Shown here: piece by piece, positions 38,961 to 49,045 of the stretch | Position numbering within the stretch: position 1 is the first letter of the stretch | How the letters are laid out: each line of letters starts with the position of its first letter | NCBI RefSeq assembly: GCF_014831675.1 | Contig: NZ_VJXY01000001.1 | Location: forward strand, 489,324 to 553,323 | Direction of reading: 5' to 3' | Source of the DNA: Komarekiella delphini-convector SJRDD-AB1 | GTDB taxonomy: Bacteria; Cyanobacteriota; Cyanobacteriia; Cyanobacteriales; Nostocaceae | DNA: 64,000 nt | Program-made: the position numbers and the translations under genes | The notes under the pieces: generated by a model | Seen by the model: the letters and a program-made list of their open reading frames with translations, nothing else | Told to the model about the DNA's origin: nothing | The model's database searches: none

Positions 38961-39189
38961 CAGAACTTACGCGCTCAGATCCCCCAACCCCCTTAAAAAG
39001 GGGGCTTTAGAAATTCCCCCTTTTGAAGGGGAGCCAGCGCGGTCTTCTCCCAAAGGGAGAGGCTAGCGCCAAGGGGGTTTCCACGCCACTCCCCACAACG
39101 GAGGGAACCTCCGCAAGGGGGTGGCTCCCCATGAGCGACTGGCGTGGGCTAGGGGGGATCTAGGTTTCAGCCTTCAGTGCGTAAGTCCT
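38961..39189. mobile_element. MITE-like element, copy A, with 6-bp target duplication
   Basis: About 229 bp ending in inverted repeats: AGAACTTACGC at the left and its partner GCGTAAGTCCT at the right, each followed inward by AGATCCCCC. AGAGTA lies directly on both sides (38955-38960 and 39190-39195) as a possible target-site duplication. No transposase frame. Copy B is at 57407-57683. The interior has GGGGGAGCC-like runs and hairpins. The frame 39121-39555 is a by-product of this and the next repeat block. Confidence 0.8.
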
Positions 39190-39258
39190 AGAGTAGATAA
39201 AATTTTTGCCTCACGCAGAGGCGCAGCGAAAAGTTCTGTAGGCGGAGAGAAGTCTGAG

Positions 39259-39363
39259 CGCCGGCGTCCGGCGATGGTCTGTATCACTGCCGAGAGGCGC
39301 AAAGCCTTGCGCCTCTCCCTTGTGTCCAAAGGACACAAGGCAACCGTTCTGAAAGAACGGTTG
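39259..39363. repeat. Series of perfect hairpins, three of them directly abutting
   Basis: CGCCGG/CCGGCG (39259-39273); then GAGAGGCGCAA-AGCC-TTGCGCCTCTC (39292-39317), CCTTGTGTCC-AAA-GGACACAAGG (39318-39340) and CAACCGTTCT-GAA-AGAACGGTTG (39341-39363) with no base between them. Stems 11, 10 and 10 bp, loops 4, 3 and 3 nt. They fill the space ahead of metH. Confidence 0.9.
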
Positions 39364-39396
39364 GGCAGTAAGACCCGCATAGCGATCAGAACTTCG

Positions 39397-39427
39397 GGGT
39401 TTCCCGCCGTAGGAAACTTTTCAAGAC
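39397..39427. repeat. 31-bp dispersed repeat (GGGTTTCCC...CTTTTCAAGAC)
   Basis: GGGTTTCCCGCCGTAGGAAA then CTTTTCAAGAC. A second copy with three differences is at 56031-56061, next to the VanX-type gene. It has an internal partial hairpin (GTTTCC/GGAAAC). Confidence 0.75.
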
Positions 39428-39612
39428 AGAGTCACAGAGGAGTAAAGAAGAGGTTTGGCAAGAATGTAGAATCAGGGTTTAGTGAGCGATCGCTGTTCTT
39501 CAGCATACCTGGTTTCATTAAACTCGAACTAAAGTCTTGCAATTATGGAAAATAATAGATTAAGTAGAGTATCACAAAACTTACTTAATTTCCTTATTTC
39601 TTCTAGGAAAAT

Positions 39613-42600
39613 ATGACTCATTCTTTCCTTGAATGCCTGCGTAGTCCAGATAGTCCAGTTCTCGTCTTCGATGGGGCGATGGGAACTAACCTACAAACCC
39701 AAAACCTCACTGCTGAAGACTTCGGCGGCCCGCAGTATGAAGGTTGTAACGAATATCTAGTCCACACGAAACCGGAAGCTGTGGCTAAGGTTCACCGTGA
39801 CTTTCTCGCCGCTGGTGCAGATGTGATTGAAACGGATACTTTTGGCAGTACGTCGATTGTGCTGGCAGAATATGACTTGGCTGACAAGGCGTATTACCTC
39901 AGCAAGACAGCCGCAGAATTGGCGAAACGTGTCGCTGCGGAATTTTCGACGCCGGAAAAACCAAGGTTTGTCGCGGGTTCCATCGGCCCGACAACTAAAC
40001 TTCCTACCTTGGGACATATTGACTTTGACACGATGAAAGCTACTTTTGCGGAACAAGCAGAAGCGCTGTGGGATGGTGGTGTTGATTTATTCCTGGTGGA
40101 GACTTGCCAAGATGTGCTGCAAATTAAAGCGGCGCTGAATGGGATTGAAGAGGTGTTTGCTAAGAAGGGCGATCGCCGTCCGTTGATGGTGTCTGTGACA
40201 ATGGAAAGCATGGGCACAATGTTGGTAGGTTCAGAAATCAGTGCTGTGCTGACAATTTTGGAACCTTACCCAATTGATATTCTTGGTCTGAATTGCGCTA
40301 CTGGCCCAGACTTGATGAAACCACATATCAAATATCTGGCTGAACACTCACCTTTCATCGTTTCCTGTATTCCTAATGCAGGTTTGCCTGAGAACGTCGG
40401 TGGTCAAGCACACTACCGACTGACACCGTTAGAATTACGGATGTCGTTGATGCACTTTGTTGAAGATTTGGGTGTCCAAGTGATTGGGGGTTGCTGTGGG
40501 ACGCGTCCAGAACACATTCAACAATTGGCAGAAATCGCCAAAGAACTGAAGCCAAAGGTTAGACAGCCTAGTTTAGAACCAGCAGCAGCATCAATTTACA
40601 CTACTCAGCCTTACGACCAAGATAATTCTTTCTTGATTGTGGGTGAACGTCTCAACGCTAGTGGTTCCAAGAAGTGCCGCGATTTGCTGAATGCTGAAGA
40701 TTGGGATGGACTCGTCTCGATGGCCAGGGCCCAGGTAAAGGAAGGCGCACACATCCTTGATGTCAACGTCGATTATGTGGGACGCGACGGCGTGCGAGAT
40801 ATGCACGAATTAGTTTCGCGCATCGTTAATAATGTCACACTGCCTTTGATGCTCGATTCCACCGAATGGGAAAAGATGGAGGCGGGTTTAAAGGTTGCCG
40901 GCGGTAAGTGTTTGCTAAACTCCACGAACTACGAAGACGGGGAACCGCGCTTTTTAAAGGTGTTGGAGTTGGCGAAGAAATACGGCGCTGGTGTCGTCAT
41001 TGGGACTATTGATGAGGATGGAATGGCGCGGACAGCAGACAAAAAGTTTGCGATCGCTCAACGTGCTTACCGACAGGCTGTAGAATACGGTATACCTGCC
41101 ACAGAAATATTCTTTGACACTTTAGCGTTACCCATTTCCACCGGGATTGAAGAAGACCGAGAAAACGGTAAGGCGACAATTGAGTCCATTCGGCGCATTC
41201 GTCAAGAATTGCCTGGGTGTCATGTAATTTTGGGTGTTTCTAATATTTCTTTTGGTCTTTCCCCCGCATCGCGGATGGTGCTGAACTCGGTGTTTTTGCA
41301 CGAAGCGACGACGGCGGGAATGGATGCAGCGATTGTCAGTGCAAACAAGATTTTACCGCTGTCTAAGATTGAGGAACGCCATCAAGAAGTTTGTCGCCAG
41401 TTGATTTATGATCAGCGTCAATTTGAGGGTAATGTTTGCGTTTACGATCCCTTGGGAGAGCTTACCACATTGTTTGCGGGGGTGACGACAAAGCGCGATC
41501 GCTCCCTTGACGAAAGTCTCCCCATCCCAGAACGCCTCAAGCGCCATATTATCGACGGCGAACGCATTGGTTTAGAAGAACATCTGACAAAAGCCTTAGA
41601 AGAATATCCCCCCTTAGAAATTATCAACACCTTCCTGCTAGACGGCATGAAAGTTGTCGGGGAATTATTTGGTTCTGGACAAATGCAACTTCCCTTCGTC
41701 TTGCAATCTGCGGAAACCATGAAAGCGGCGGTAGCCTATCTCGAACCGTTCATGGAGAAGTCCGAATCTGGCAACAACGCCAAAGGGAGCTTTATCATTG
41801 CCACAGTCAAAGGCGATGTCCACGACATAGGTAAAAACCTGGTAGATATCATCTTGTCCAACAACGGCTACAAAGTAATTAACCTGGGAATTAAACAGCC
41901 GGTGGAAAATATCATCCAAGCTTACGAACAGCACAAAGCTGATTGTATTGCTATGAGTGGTTTGTTAGTGAAATCCACTGCCTTCATGAAAGAGAATTTG
42001 GAGATATTCAACGAAAAGGGAATTACCGTCCCTGTGATTTTAGGTGGTGCGGCGTTGACTCCCAAGTTTGTGCATGAAGATTGCCAAAACACCTATAAAG
42101 GTAAAGTTGTTTATGGCAAAGATGCCTTTTCTGACTTGCACTTCATGGATAAATTAATGCCAGCAAAGACTGCTGGTAACTGGGATGATTTCCAGGGATT
42201 TTTGAACGAAGTCGAGGAAACGGCTGAAGTCTCGAAGAATGGTAACAAAGAATCAGTAACTACAACTGCTGAGGAAACATCTGCGGAACCAAAAGAGGTG
42301 GACACTCGGCGTTCCGAAGCAGTGGCGATAGATATTGAACGTCCCACGCCGCCTTTCTGGGGAACGAAGTTGTTGCAGCCTAGTGATATTCCCATTGAGG
42401 AAATATTCTGGCACTTAGATTTACAAGCTTTGATTGCTGGACAGTGGCAATTCCGTAAGCCGAAGGAGCAATCTAAGGAAGAATATCAGGCTTTCTTGGC
42501 TGAGAAAGTGTATCCTGTTTTAGAGACTTGGAAGCAGCGGATTATTGAGGAGAATCTGTTGCATCCGCAGGTGATTTATGGGTATTTTCCTTGTCAGGCT

Positions 42601-43155
42601 GAGGGGAATACGCTGTATGTTTATGAAACGAACCGCAGAAGCGCAGAGGACGCAGAGGTAAGAGTCAGTTTTGAGTTTCCAAGGCAAAGGTCTTTGAGGA
42701 AGCTGTGCATTGCTGATTTCTTTGCGCCGAAGGAGTCGGGGGTAATTGATGTGTTCCCGATGCAGGCGGTAACTGTGGGTGAGATTGCGACGGAGTTCGC
42801 CCAAAAGCTGTTTGCTGATAATCAATACACTGATTATTTGTATTTCCACGGTATGGCGGTGCAGATAGCGGAGGCGTTGGCTGAATGGACACACGCCAGA
42901 ATTCGTCGGGAGTTGGGTTTTGCTGCTGAGGAACCGGATAATATTCGGGATATTTTGGCGCAGCGCTATCAAGGCTCGCGGTATAGTTTTGGGTATCCGG
43001 CTTGTCCGAATATCCAAGACCAATATAAGCAACTGGAGTTATTGGAGACTGACAGGATTAACCTATATATGGACGAAAGTGAACAACTTTATCCAGAACA
43101 GTCTACAACAGCAATTATTGCTTATCACCCTGTAGCGAAATACTTTAGCGCATAA
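39613..43155 (+). CDS. metH: Cobalamin-dependent methionine synthase
   Basis: 1180 residues. Transfers methyl from 5-methyltetrahydrofolate to homocysteine through cobalamin. Order: homocysteine domain ([10 protein letters not shown]; zinc Cys in LNCATGP and [11 protein letters not shown]), pterin domain ([39 protein letters not shown]), B12 cap and Rossmann part ([14 protein letters not shown] with the axial His; [19 protein letters not shown]) and the reactivation domain ([33 protein letters not shown]). A 27-bp dispersed repeat (42631-42657) lies in frame within the reactivation domain, coding NRRSAEDAE. No cobalamin riboswitch was recognised upstream; the 5' region is filled by hairpins. 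Confidence 0.97.
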   Translation: MTHSFLECLRSPDSPVLVFDGAMGTNLQTQNLTAEDFGGPQYEGCNEYLVHTKPEAVAKVHRDFLAAGADVIETDTFGSTSIVLAEYDLADKAYYLSKTAAELAKRVAAEFSTPEKPRFVAGSIGPTTKLPTLGHIDFDTMKATFAEQAEALWDGGVDLFLVETCQDVLQIKAALNGIEEVFAKKGDRRPLMVSVTMESMGTMLVGSEISAVLTILEPYPIDILGLNCATGPDLMKPHIKYLAEHSPFIVSCIPNAGLPENVGGQAHYRLTPLELRMSLMHFVEDLGVQVIGGCCGTRPEHIQQLAEIAKELKPKVRQPSLEPAAASIYTTQPYDQDNSFLIVGERLNASGSKKCRDLLNAEDWDGLVSMARAQVKEGAHILDVNVDYVGRDGVRDMHELVSRIVNNVTLPLMLDSTEWEKMEAGLKVAGGKCLLNSTNYEDGEPRFLKVLELAKKYGAGVVIGTIDEDGMARTADKKFAIAQRAYRQAVEYGIPATEIFFDTLALPISTGIEEDRENGKATIESIRRIRQELPGCHVILGVSNISFGLSPASRMVLNSVFLHEATTAGMDAAIVSANKILPLSKIEERHQEVCRQLIYDQRQFEGNVCVYDPLGELTTLFAGVTTKRDRSLDESLPIPERLKRHIIDGERIGLEEHLTKALEEYPPLEIINTFLLDGMKVVGELFGSGQMQLPFVLQSAETMKAAVAYLEPFMEKSESGNNAKGSFIIATVKGDVHDIGKNLVDIILSNNGYKVINLGIKQPVENIIQAYEQHKADCIAMSGLLVKSTAFMKENLEIFNEKGITVPVILGGAALTPKFVHEDCQNTYKGKVVYGKDAFSDLHFMDKLMPAKTAGNWDDFQGFLNEVEETAEVSKNGNKESVTTTAEETSAEPKEVDTRRSEAVAIDIERPTPPFWGTKLLQPSDIPIEEIFWHLDLQALIAGQWQFRKPKEQSKEEYQAFLAEKVYPVLETWKQRIIEENLLHPQVIYGYFPCQAEGNTLYVYETNRRSAEDAEVRVSFEFPRQRSLRKLCIADFFAPKESGVIDVFPMQAVTVGEIATEFAQKLFADNQYTDYLYFHGMAVQIAEALAEWTHARIRRELGFAAEEPDNIRDILAQRYQGSRYSFGYPACPNIQDQYKQLELLETDRINLYMDESEQLYPEQSTTAIIAYHPVAKYFSA
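42631..42657 (+). repeat. Dispersed repeat inside metH coding sequence
   Basis: AACCGCAGAAGCGCAGAGGACGCAGAG-type sequence (shown here as its parts AACCGCAGAA, GCGCAGAGGA, CGCAGAG). The same architecture, AACCGCcaAGGACGCcaAGG, occurs reversed at 44628-44656 between glcF and glcE. In metH it is read as about nine residues starting near residue 1007. Confidence 0.7.
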
Positions 43156-43252
43156 CCTCTGTTCATTTTTTGTAAAGGGTGCTGAGTGGGGGACAAGGAG
43201 AAATAATTAATGATGATCCTTGTCTCCCGTCTCCTGTCTCCTATCTCTCATC

Positions 43253-44608
43253 TTAAATTTTCAATTTCTCTCCTCGAATCGCATAATCCAACAACTCCAT
43301 CGGATGGATTACGGAAATCTTCTTACCCTGCAACTTTAAATGCTTAGTGATTTGCAAAGTACAACCAGGATTCGCAGAAGCAATTAACTCAGCACCAGTA
43401 TTTAACAAATTCTGCACTTTTTGCTGACCCAATTCATCAGCCACTTCCGGTTGCAGCATATTGTAAACCCCAGCACTGCCACAACACAAAGCCGCATCTA
43501 TTGGTTCTCGTAATTTCACCCCTGGAATTTGCCGCAACAACTGACGTGGTTGCACACTAATCTTTTGTCCATGTAATAAATGACAAGCATCTTGATAAAC
43601 TAAATTCAAAAGTTTATCAGTCAGCGGTGAAAGTTTAGTTGTTAACCCAACAGTTGCTAAAAACTCTTGAGCATCTTTCACCTTTGCCGCAAATTCCTTA
43701 GCTTTTTCTCGATATTCTGGGTCATCTTCTAAGATATGACCGTATTCTTTCAAAGTATGACCGCAACCAGCAGCATTGATAATCACAAAATCTACATCAG
43801 TCTTGGCAAAACTATCAATCATCTGCCTAGCTAAAGCTTGCGCTTGTTCTGTTTGTCCTTGGTGTTCAGGAAGCGCCGCACAACAACCTTGAGATTTGGG
43901 AATAACAACTTCACAACCATTCGCCGTTAAAACCCGCACCGTCGCTTCATTGACTGGAGAGAACAACAACCGTTGCACACATCCCAAAATCACCCCAACT
44001 CTATAGCGCTTCTCCCCTTGCGCTGGGATAACGGTAGGCAAATTATTTTGAAAAGATTTGAGAGTAATTTCTGGCAGAATTGATTCCATTGCTGCCAAAC
44101 GGGGCGATATTTTCTTGAGTAAACCCGTAGCGCGAAAGAACTTAGCAAAACCCAACTTTTGATAAACCAATAATGGAACTAATAAAACTCGTAAAAGGTT
44201 GGGATAGGGAAACAGAGAAAATATTAATTTACGAAACAGTGTATCTGGTAAACTCCGAGGATAATTTCTTTCAACTTGGTGACGAGTTGCAGAAATTAAC
44301 TTGTCATATTGCACACCAGAAGGACAAGTCGTCACACAAGCAAGACACCCCAAACAAGAATCAAAATGTTCTACCGTTGCTGTATTCAGAGCAATCTCAC
44401 CCTCATTAATTGCATCCATTAAATAGATGCGTCCCCTAGGAGAATCCATCTCCTTACCAAGCACCCGATAACTAGGACAAGTCGAAAGACAAAACCCACA
44501 ATGCACACAACTATCAATCAACTTCGGCTCAGGCGGATGATTCTCATCAAACCCCTTCAAATTCTTCAAACTAGCCGTATTATTAACCGAATTTTCTGAA
44601 ACTTGCAT
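43253..44608 (-). CDS. glcF: Glycolate oxidase iron-sulfur subunit (GlcF-like)
   Basis: 451 residues. Two 4Fe-4S binding motifs, CVHCGFCLSTCP (Cys34, 37, 40, 44) and CLGCLACVTTCP (Cys85, 88, 91, 95), then two CCG domains (GCCAALPEHQG and LCCGSAGVYN). It passes electrons from the flavoprotein subunits of glycolate (or D-lactate) dehydrogenase to the membrane quinone pool, serving photorespiratory 2-phosphoglycolate salvage. The glcE-like gene is 57 bp upstream on the same strand, consistent with an operon; no separate glcD gene is in the window. Confidence 0.92.
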   Translation of the reverse strand: MQVSENSVNNTASLKNLKGFDENHPPEPKLIDSCVHCGFCLSTCPSYRVLGKEMDSPRGRIYLMDAINEGEIALNTATVEHFDSCLGCLACVTTCPSGVQYDKLISATRHQVERNYPRSLPDTLFRKLIFSLFPYPNLLRVLLVPLLVYQKLGFAKFFRATGLLKKISPRLAAMESILPEITLKSFQNNLPTVIPAQGEKRYRVGVILGCVQRLLFSPVNEATVRVLTANGCEVVIPKSQGCCAALPEHQGQTEQAQALARQMIDSFAKTDVDFVIINAAGCGHTLKEYGHILEDDPEYREKAKEFAAKVKDAQEFLATVGLTTKLSPLTDKLLNLVYQDACHLLHGQKISVQPRQLLRQIPGVKLREPIDAALCCGSAGVYNMLQPEVADELGQQKVQNLLNTGAELIASANPGCTLQITKHLKLQGKKISVIHPMELLDYAIRGEKLKI

Positions 44609-44665
44609 ATTTATTCCTTTCCCCTCTCTCTTGGCGTCCTTGGCGTCCTTGGCGGTTCGTTTAAA

Positions 44666-46003
44666 TTAAATCCCACCTACAAACCGCCCTGGACTTAAAA
44701 TATTCTTACTATCAAACTGTTTCTTAATTCGTCGCATCAACGGCAAAGCATTGTCAGTGTAACCCCAAACATCTACTTGTTGTTTAACCGTCACTGGTGC
44801 TTCTAAAATTGTGAGAAAACCATTATTAGCTTGAATGCGATCACCTCCGGCGGAGCGTAGCTGATCGCGTACTTCCAAAACCTGACTTTGACTATCCAGC
44901 TGCAACATCCCCAAACCAGTACCACTGTGAATCATACCCAACTCCACCTGAGTCAAAATCTCCACGGCAGCAGTGGGTAATACTCCTATTTTGCAAGTAA
45001 TTACAGACTTTGTGGGAGAAGAATGCATACATTCTCGCAATCTCTGCCATAGAGTAGCTTCATCCCCATCTGAATAAATCGCTCCATCCAACCCCAATTT
45101 TTGCCCTACTTCTAAAAGTCGGTTTGACTGTTCCTTGACACTCTCACTAATGCTTTGGAAACAAGCAATTAAGCCCAGTCCTTTACCCAAACCTAAGCTA
45201 GACACCAGTTTAATTGATAGCAAATCAGCTTGGGTTGGCGTTAATGCCGAACCTCGGAGGATATCAGCAGCTTGAGATATAGCCTCCGCCATGCCAGTTA
45301 ATACTACTGTCCCCGATGCCTCCTGTAGTGGATAAACACGAAACGTTACTTGACTAATAATCCCCAATGTGCCGTAAGAGCCAGTAAACAACTTCATCAA
45401 GTCGTATCCGGCAACATTTTTGACTACTCGTCCCCCAGCTTTGGCGATTTGTCCATCAGCGCGCACAAAGGTAATTCCCAGCAATTGGTCACGCACACCG
45501 CCATAACGCTGTCGCCAGGAACCTGTATCAGCTGTGGCGACAATACCACCAATGGTTGCTAACTCTGGCTTAGCAGGGTCAAGGGCGAGAAATTGGCGTG
45601 AATCTGCCAAAATCGCTTGGAGATGAGAGAACTTCATCCCAGCTTCTACCGTGATAGTCAAATCGCCAACAGCATGTTCAATTAGTCGGTTGATCCGTTC
45701 TGTACTAACTACGACATCAATGTCTTTAGCTAAACCCCCCCAGCTAAGTTTACTACCACTACCGCAAGGCAGGACGCGCCAGTTGTTACTGTGAGCTGCT
45801 GCAATGACTGCGGCTAATTGTTCTTGAGTGCGGGGATAGACGATACAACTGGGATGATTTCTAGAAGCGTAGACGCTTTGCGGCTTCTCGTTAGCGATCG
45901 CTTCTTGGATATGTTTCTGCTGACTAAGTTCAATATTTTCCCAAAGGCAAACAGCATTTTCTTCGCCGACGATAGATGCAAGATCAGAAGCAATTACTTT
46001 CAT
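44666..46003 (-). CDS. glcE: FAD-binding glycolate oxidase subunit (GlcE-like)
   Basis: 445 residues. PCMH-type FAD domain: CIVYPRTQEQLAAVIAAAH, VLPCGSGSKLSWGG, LTITVEAGMKFSHLQAIL, GGIVATADTGSWRQRYGGVRDQLLGI and VVKNVAGYDLMKLFTGSYGTLGII. Domain size and the NVAGYDLMKL motif fit GlcE rather than the longer GlcD. It starts at an ATG with no strong Shine-Dalgarno. Two short dispersed repeats sit in frame: GCGATCACCTCC...GATCGC at 44837-44868 (read as DQLRSAGGDR) and one at 45862-45890 (read in SVYASR). Both look like tolerated insertions; whether folding is affected is unknown. Confidence 0.9.
   Translation of the reverse strand: MKVIASDLASIVGEENAVCLWENIELSQQKHIQEAIANEKPQSVYASRNHPSCIVYPRTQEQLAAVIAAAHSNNWRVLPCGSGSKLSWGGLAKDIDVVVSTERINRLIEHAVGDLTITVEAGMKFSHLQAILADSRQFLALDPAKPELATIGGIVATADTGSWRQRYGGVRDQLLGITFVRADGQIAKAGGRVVKNVAGYDLMKLFTGSYGTLGIISQVTFRVYPLQEASGTVVLTGMAEAISQAADILRGSALTPTQADLLSIKLVSSLGLGKGLGLIACFQSISESVKEQSNRLLEVGQKLGLDGAIYSDGDEATLWQRLRECMHSSPTKSVITCKIGVLPTAAVEILTQVELGMIHSGTGLGMLQLDSQSQVLEVRDQLRSAGGDRIQANNGFLTILEAPVTVKQQVDVWGYTDNALPLMRRIKKQFDSKNILSPGRFVGGI
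44837..44868. repeat. Small dispersed repeat inside glcE
   Basis: 32 bp starting GCGATCACCTCCGGCGGAGC and ending GTAGCTGATCGC; the ends are inverted (GCGATC/GATCGC) and the centre has CTCCGGCGGAG. It is in frame and keeps the gene open. Confidence 0.7.
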
Positions 46004-46353
46004 CAGTTTATTTTTTACTCCCTATATCTAACTTTACTGGCTAACCTTACCAAAAAAGTGCATAAGTTGATTTTCGAGTAGTTCGGATAGAAATTCTGAA
46101 CTACTTGACTAGTGAACTACTTCAAATTGCCACTACCATTTTCAGTCTTGTCTTTAACAACCAGTAGTGTGAATTTTTTCTAAAGTAAACCGCAGATTTT
46201 ATTAAGTATTAACCACGTAGCAATAACATCAATTGTGCTTTAATCTAGCGAAAGATGACTAATATATATTCATCTAAAATTGCTAAATCTAATATTTAAC
46301 ACACAGTTTTTACTGTCAAATCTGCATAATTTTCTCCTCACTGTGATCTTGCA
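46004..46353. other. Divergent spacer between glcE and the hybrid kinase
   Basis: 350 bp, AT-rich, must contain both promoters. I saw no NtcA-type GTA-N8-TAC site and no repeats. Confidence 0.5.
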
Positions 46354-47505
46354 ATGAAAGAAAAAATTCTAGTTGTTGAAGATGAAATAATTGTCGGTGA
46401 AGATATTAAATATTGTTTGGAAAAGTCAGGCTATACCGTTCCTGATGTTGCTATTTATGGAAAGCAAGCAATTGAAAGTGTCGCAAAACTACATCCAGAC
46501 TTAGTTCTAATAGATGTGATGATCAAAGGGGATGTTAATGGTATAGAAACCGCTGAAGAGATTGTAAACCGTTTTAATATACCAGTAGTTTATTTAACTG
46601 ATTATTCAGACAATGAAATTTTACAAAAAGCAAAAAGTACACAACCTTTCGGCTATATATTTAAACCCCTTGAAGAAACCCAGTTAATTACTACCATTGA
46701 AATTGCCCTTAACAAGCATCAAACCGAAATGGTTATGCGTGATGCTTTAGAAAGAGAAAAAGAGATAAGAAAAATTAAATCTCGCTTTATCTCGATGATT
46801 AGCCATGAATTTCGTAATCCTTTAAGTAATATTTTTACTTATAGTGAAGTTTTAGCAAATTACAGCCATCAATTAAACGAAGTGCAAAAATGTGAGTATA
46901 TCCTTCATATACAAAAATCTGTTAAACACTTGGAACATCTGTTAAGTGATGTTTTGCTCATTGGTAAAGCAGAAACATGTAGTTCCTCTGTTAATGCTGC
47001 ACCACTAGATTTGGAAAATCTTTGCAAAGATTTAGTGACAGAAATTCAATTTAATACTGATAATAATCATAAAATTATCTTCACAATTCAAGAAGGATGC
47101 AGAATTATAGAAGATATTAGCGCTCTACCAAATTCACTACTAACTCCACAATATCAACTGCCTTGCTTAGATGAGAAACTGCTGCGACATATCCTCACTA
47201 ATTTGCTAATAAATGCTCTTAAATATTCACCTCAAGGTGGTACAGTACATTTTGACCTATTTTGTGTCCAGGGAGAAGCCATTTTCCGTATTCAAGATGA
47301 AGGCATTGGTATTCCAGAAACCGATCAAGAAAACCTGTTCAATTCTTTCTATAGAGGAAGCAATGTTGGCAAGATACCAGGGCATGGTTTAGGACTAGCA
47401 ATTGTTAAACATTACGTGGAGTTACATGGCGGAGAAATTACTTTTGCCAGTAAAGTTGGACGAGGTACAACATTTATCGTCAGTGTACCGTTTCAGAATA
47501 ATTAG
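46354..47505 (+). CDS. Response regulator-histidine kinase hybrid
   Basis: 383 residues. Receiver domain first (ILVVEDE, phospho-acceptor Asp54 in VLIDVMIKGD, FGYIFKPLEE with Lys104), a short coiled linker, then HisKA with SRFISMISHEFRNPLSN (His151) and HATPase (HILTNLLINALKYSPQGG as the N box, DEGIGIPETDQENLF, GHGLGLAIVKHYVELHGG). No membrane span or sensor domain, so input comes through the receiver from another kinase. Such REC-HK proteins are common in Nostocales and act inside phosphorelays. No partner regulator gene is adjacent, so its target is unknown. The start ATG follows a 350-bp gene-free leader. Confidence 0.93.
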   Translation: MKEKILVVEDEIIVGEDIKYCLEKSGYTVPDVAIYGKQAIESVAKLHPDLVLIDVMIKGDVNGIETAEEIVNRFNIPVVYLTDYSDNEILQKAKSTQPFGYIFKPLEETQLITTIEIALNKHQTEMVMRDALEREKEIRKIKSRFISMISHEFRNPLSNIFTYSEVLANYSHQLNEVQKCEYILHIQKSVKHLEHLLSDVLLIGKAETCSSSVNAAPLDLENLCKDLVTEIQFNTDNNHKIIFTIQEGCRIIEDISALPNSLLTPQYQLPCLDEKLLRHILTNLLINALKYSPQGGTVHFDLFCVQGEAIFRIQDEGIGIPETDQENLFNSFYRGSNVGKIPGHGLGLAIVKHYVELHGGEITFASKVGRGTTFIVSVPFQNN

Positions 47506-47554
47506 TCAGTGGTCAGTTGCTTATTATTCAATACTGACCACTAACAAAGGACAA

Positions 47555-48913
47555 TTACACGTTTATCGGTTGCTTACTATTAGCTGATGTATAAGAATTA
47601 GTGTTGTTATCAATTCCTAACTGTGCAAGTGATTCTTGTCCTGTAATCAATCTTGCTCCACGATTGCGGGTAAAATAGTTCCATACCCACTGAATCATTA
47701 CTACTAATTTGTTGTCAAATTCAATTAAAAAGTAGATATGAATTAATAACCAAAATAGCCATCCCAAGAAACCTTTAAGTTTAATAAAGCCAAAATCTAC
47801 AACAGCATAATTTTGCCCAATCATCGCTAAACTACCCCGCTCATTGTAATGAAATGGGGGTAAAATTTTATCTTCAAGCCGCTTTTTAATTAGTGTTGCT
47901 ACATATTCTCCTTCCTGCTTAGCTACAGGTGCAACACCAGGTAAAGGTTTGCCATTTTGATGCGAAAAATTTGCTAAGTCGCCAATTACAAAAATATTGG
48001 CATATCCCTTAATACTCAAGTCAGGTTCGACAATAACACGTCCAGCGCGATCGCATTGGGCACCTATGCCTTCTAAGACTTTTCCCATTGCTGAAGCTTT
48101 CACACCTGCTGCCCATAATACCGTTTTTGAGGCAATCTCTTTAACTTCATCACCTTGTTTAAGGGTGACAATGTCATTTTCAATATTAGTTACCATTGTT
48201 TTTGTCTGGACAATCACCCCCAACCGCGTCAGAGATGCTTCCGCTTCTTGTGATAACTCTGGTGCAAAAGGTGGCAAGATGCGATCCATGCCTTCTAATA
48301 GCAAAATTCTGGCGTCTGTTGTGTCGATGTTGCGGAAATCTTCTTTGAGGGTTTGATTTGCTAACTCTGCGATCGCACCTGCTAATTCTACACCGGTAGG
48401 GCCACCACCAACGATTACAAAAGTTAACCAGGCACGGCGTTTTACTGGATCTGTTTCCTTCTCTGCGGCTTCAAATGCTGTAAATATCCGGCGACGCATT
48501 TCTATTGCATCTTCTACAGTCTTTAAACCGGGAGCAAACTCTTCCCAATTGTCTTTACCAAAGTAGGAATGCTTCGCACCTGTAGCAACAATTAACGTAT
48601 CGTAAGGTATTGCTTCGCCGCCCACAATCACTTGTTGTGCTTCTGAATCAATATCATTCACTTCTCCCAGCAGCACTTTTGTATTTTTGCTCTTGCTGAG
48701 TACAGAACGCAATGGTGAGGAAATATCAGCGGGAGATAAAGCACCTGTAGCAACTTGGTACAAAAGTGGTTGAAATAGATGAAAGTTGCGTTTATCGATC
48801 ACAGTAACGTCTACCGCAGCCTTGGCCAGTGTTTTGGCTGCGTAAAGTCCACCAAAACCACCACCAACGATAACTACTTTATGAGGTGGGTTATTATCAA
48901 ACGAATTTACCAT
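47555..48913 (-). CDS. Type II NAD(P)H dehydrogenase (NDH-2)
   Basis: 452 residues. Two Rossmann motifs, VVIVGGGFGGLYAAKTLA (FAD, near residue 13) and FVIVGGGPTGVELAGAIAEL (NADH, near residue 165), plus ATGAKHSYFG, TVLWAAGVKAS and FVIGDLANF. C-terminal aromatic helix (FLGWLFWLLIHIYFLIEF, about 383-400) for membrane association. It oxidises NAD(P)H with plastoquinone as acceptor without pumping protons; cyanobacterial Ndb proteins may be redox sensors. Convergent with the hybrid kinase, with only 50 bp between stops. Confidence 0.93.
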   Translation of the reverse strand: MVNSFDNNPPHKVVIVGGGFGGLYAAKTLAKAAVDVTVIDKRNFHLFQPLLYQVATGALSPADISSPLRSVLSKSKNTKVLLGEVNDIDSEAQQVIVGGEAIPYDTLIVATGAKHSYFGKDNWEEFAPGLKTVEDAIEMRRRIFTAFEAAEKETDPVKRRAWLTFVIVGGGPTGVELAGAIAELANQTLKEDFRNIDTTDARILLLEGMDRILPPFAPELSQEAEASLTRLGVIVQTKTMVTNIENDIVTLKQGDEVKEIASKTVLWAAGVKASAMGKVLEGIGAQCDRAGRVIVEPDLSIKGYANIFVIGDLANFSHQNGKPLPGVAPVAKQEGEYVATLIKKRLEDKILPPFHYNERGSLAMIGQNYAVVDFGFIKLKGFLGWLFWLLIHIYFLIEFDNKLVVMIQWVWNYFTRNRGARLITGQESLAQLGIDNNTNSYTSANSKQPINV

Positions 48914-49045
48914 AAGAAATATTTCCCCGTATTACGAGTGTTGTTACTCTTCTTAACAAATTTGTATCAAACTTATCACAATTTTTTCTGTAGTGCTTTG
49001 CACATCTGAAAAAATAATTAAAGTAATCAAGAATACTGTGGAGCA

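Noticed and set aside
39121-39555. 144-codon plus-strand frame
   Set aside because: It runs through the right end of MITE copy A, the hairpin series and a 31-bp dispersed repeat; composition is repeat-derived (Arg/Ser-rich) and no domain is visible.
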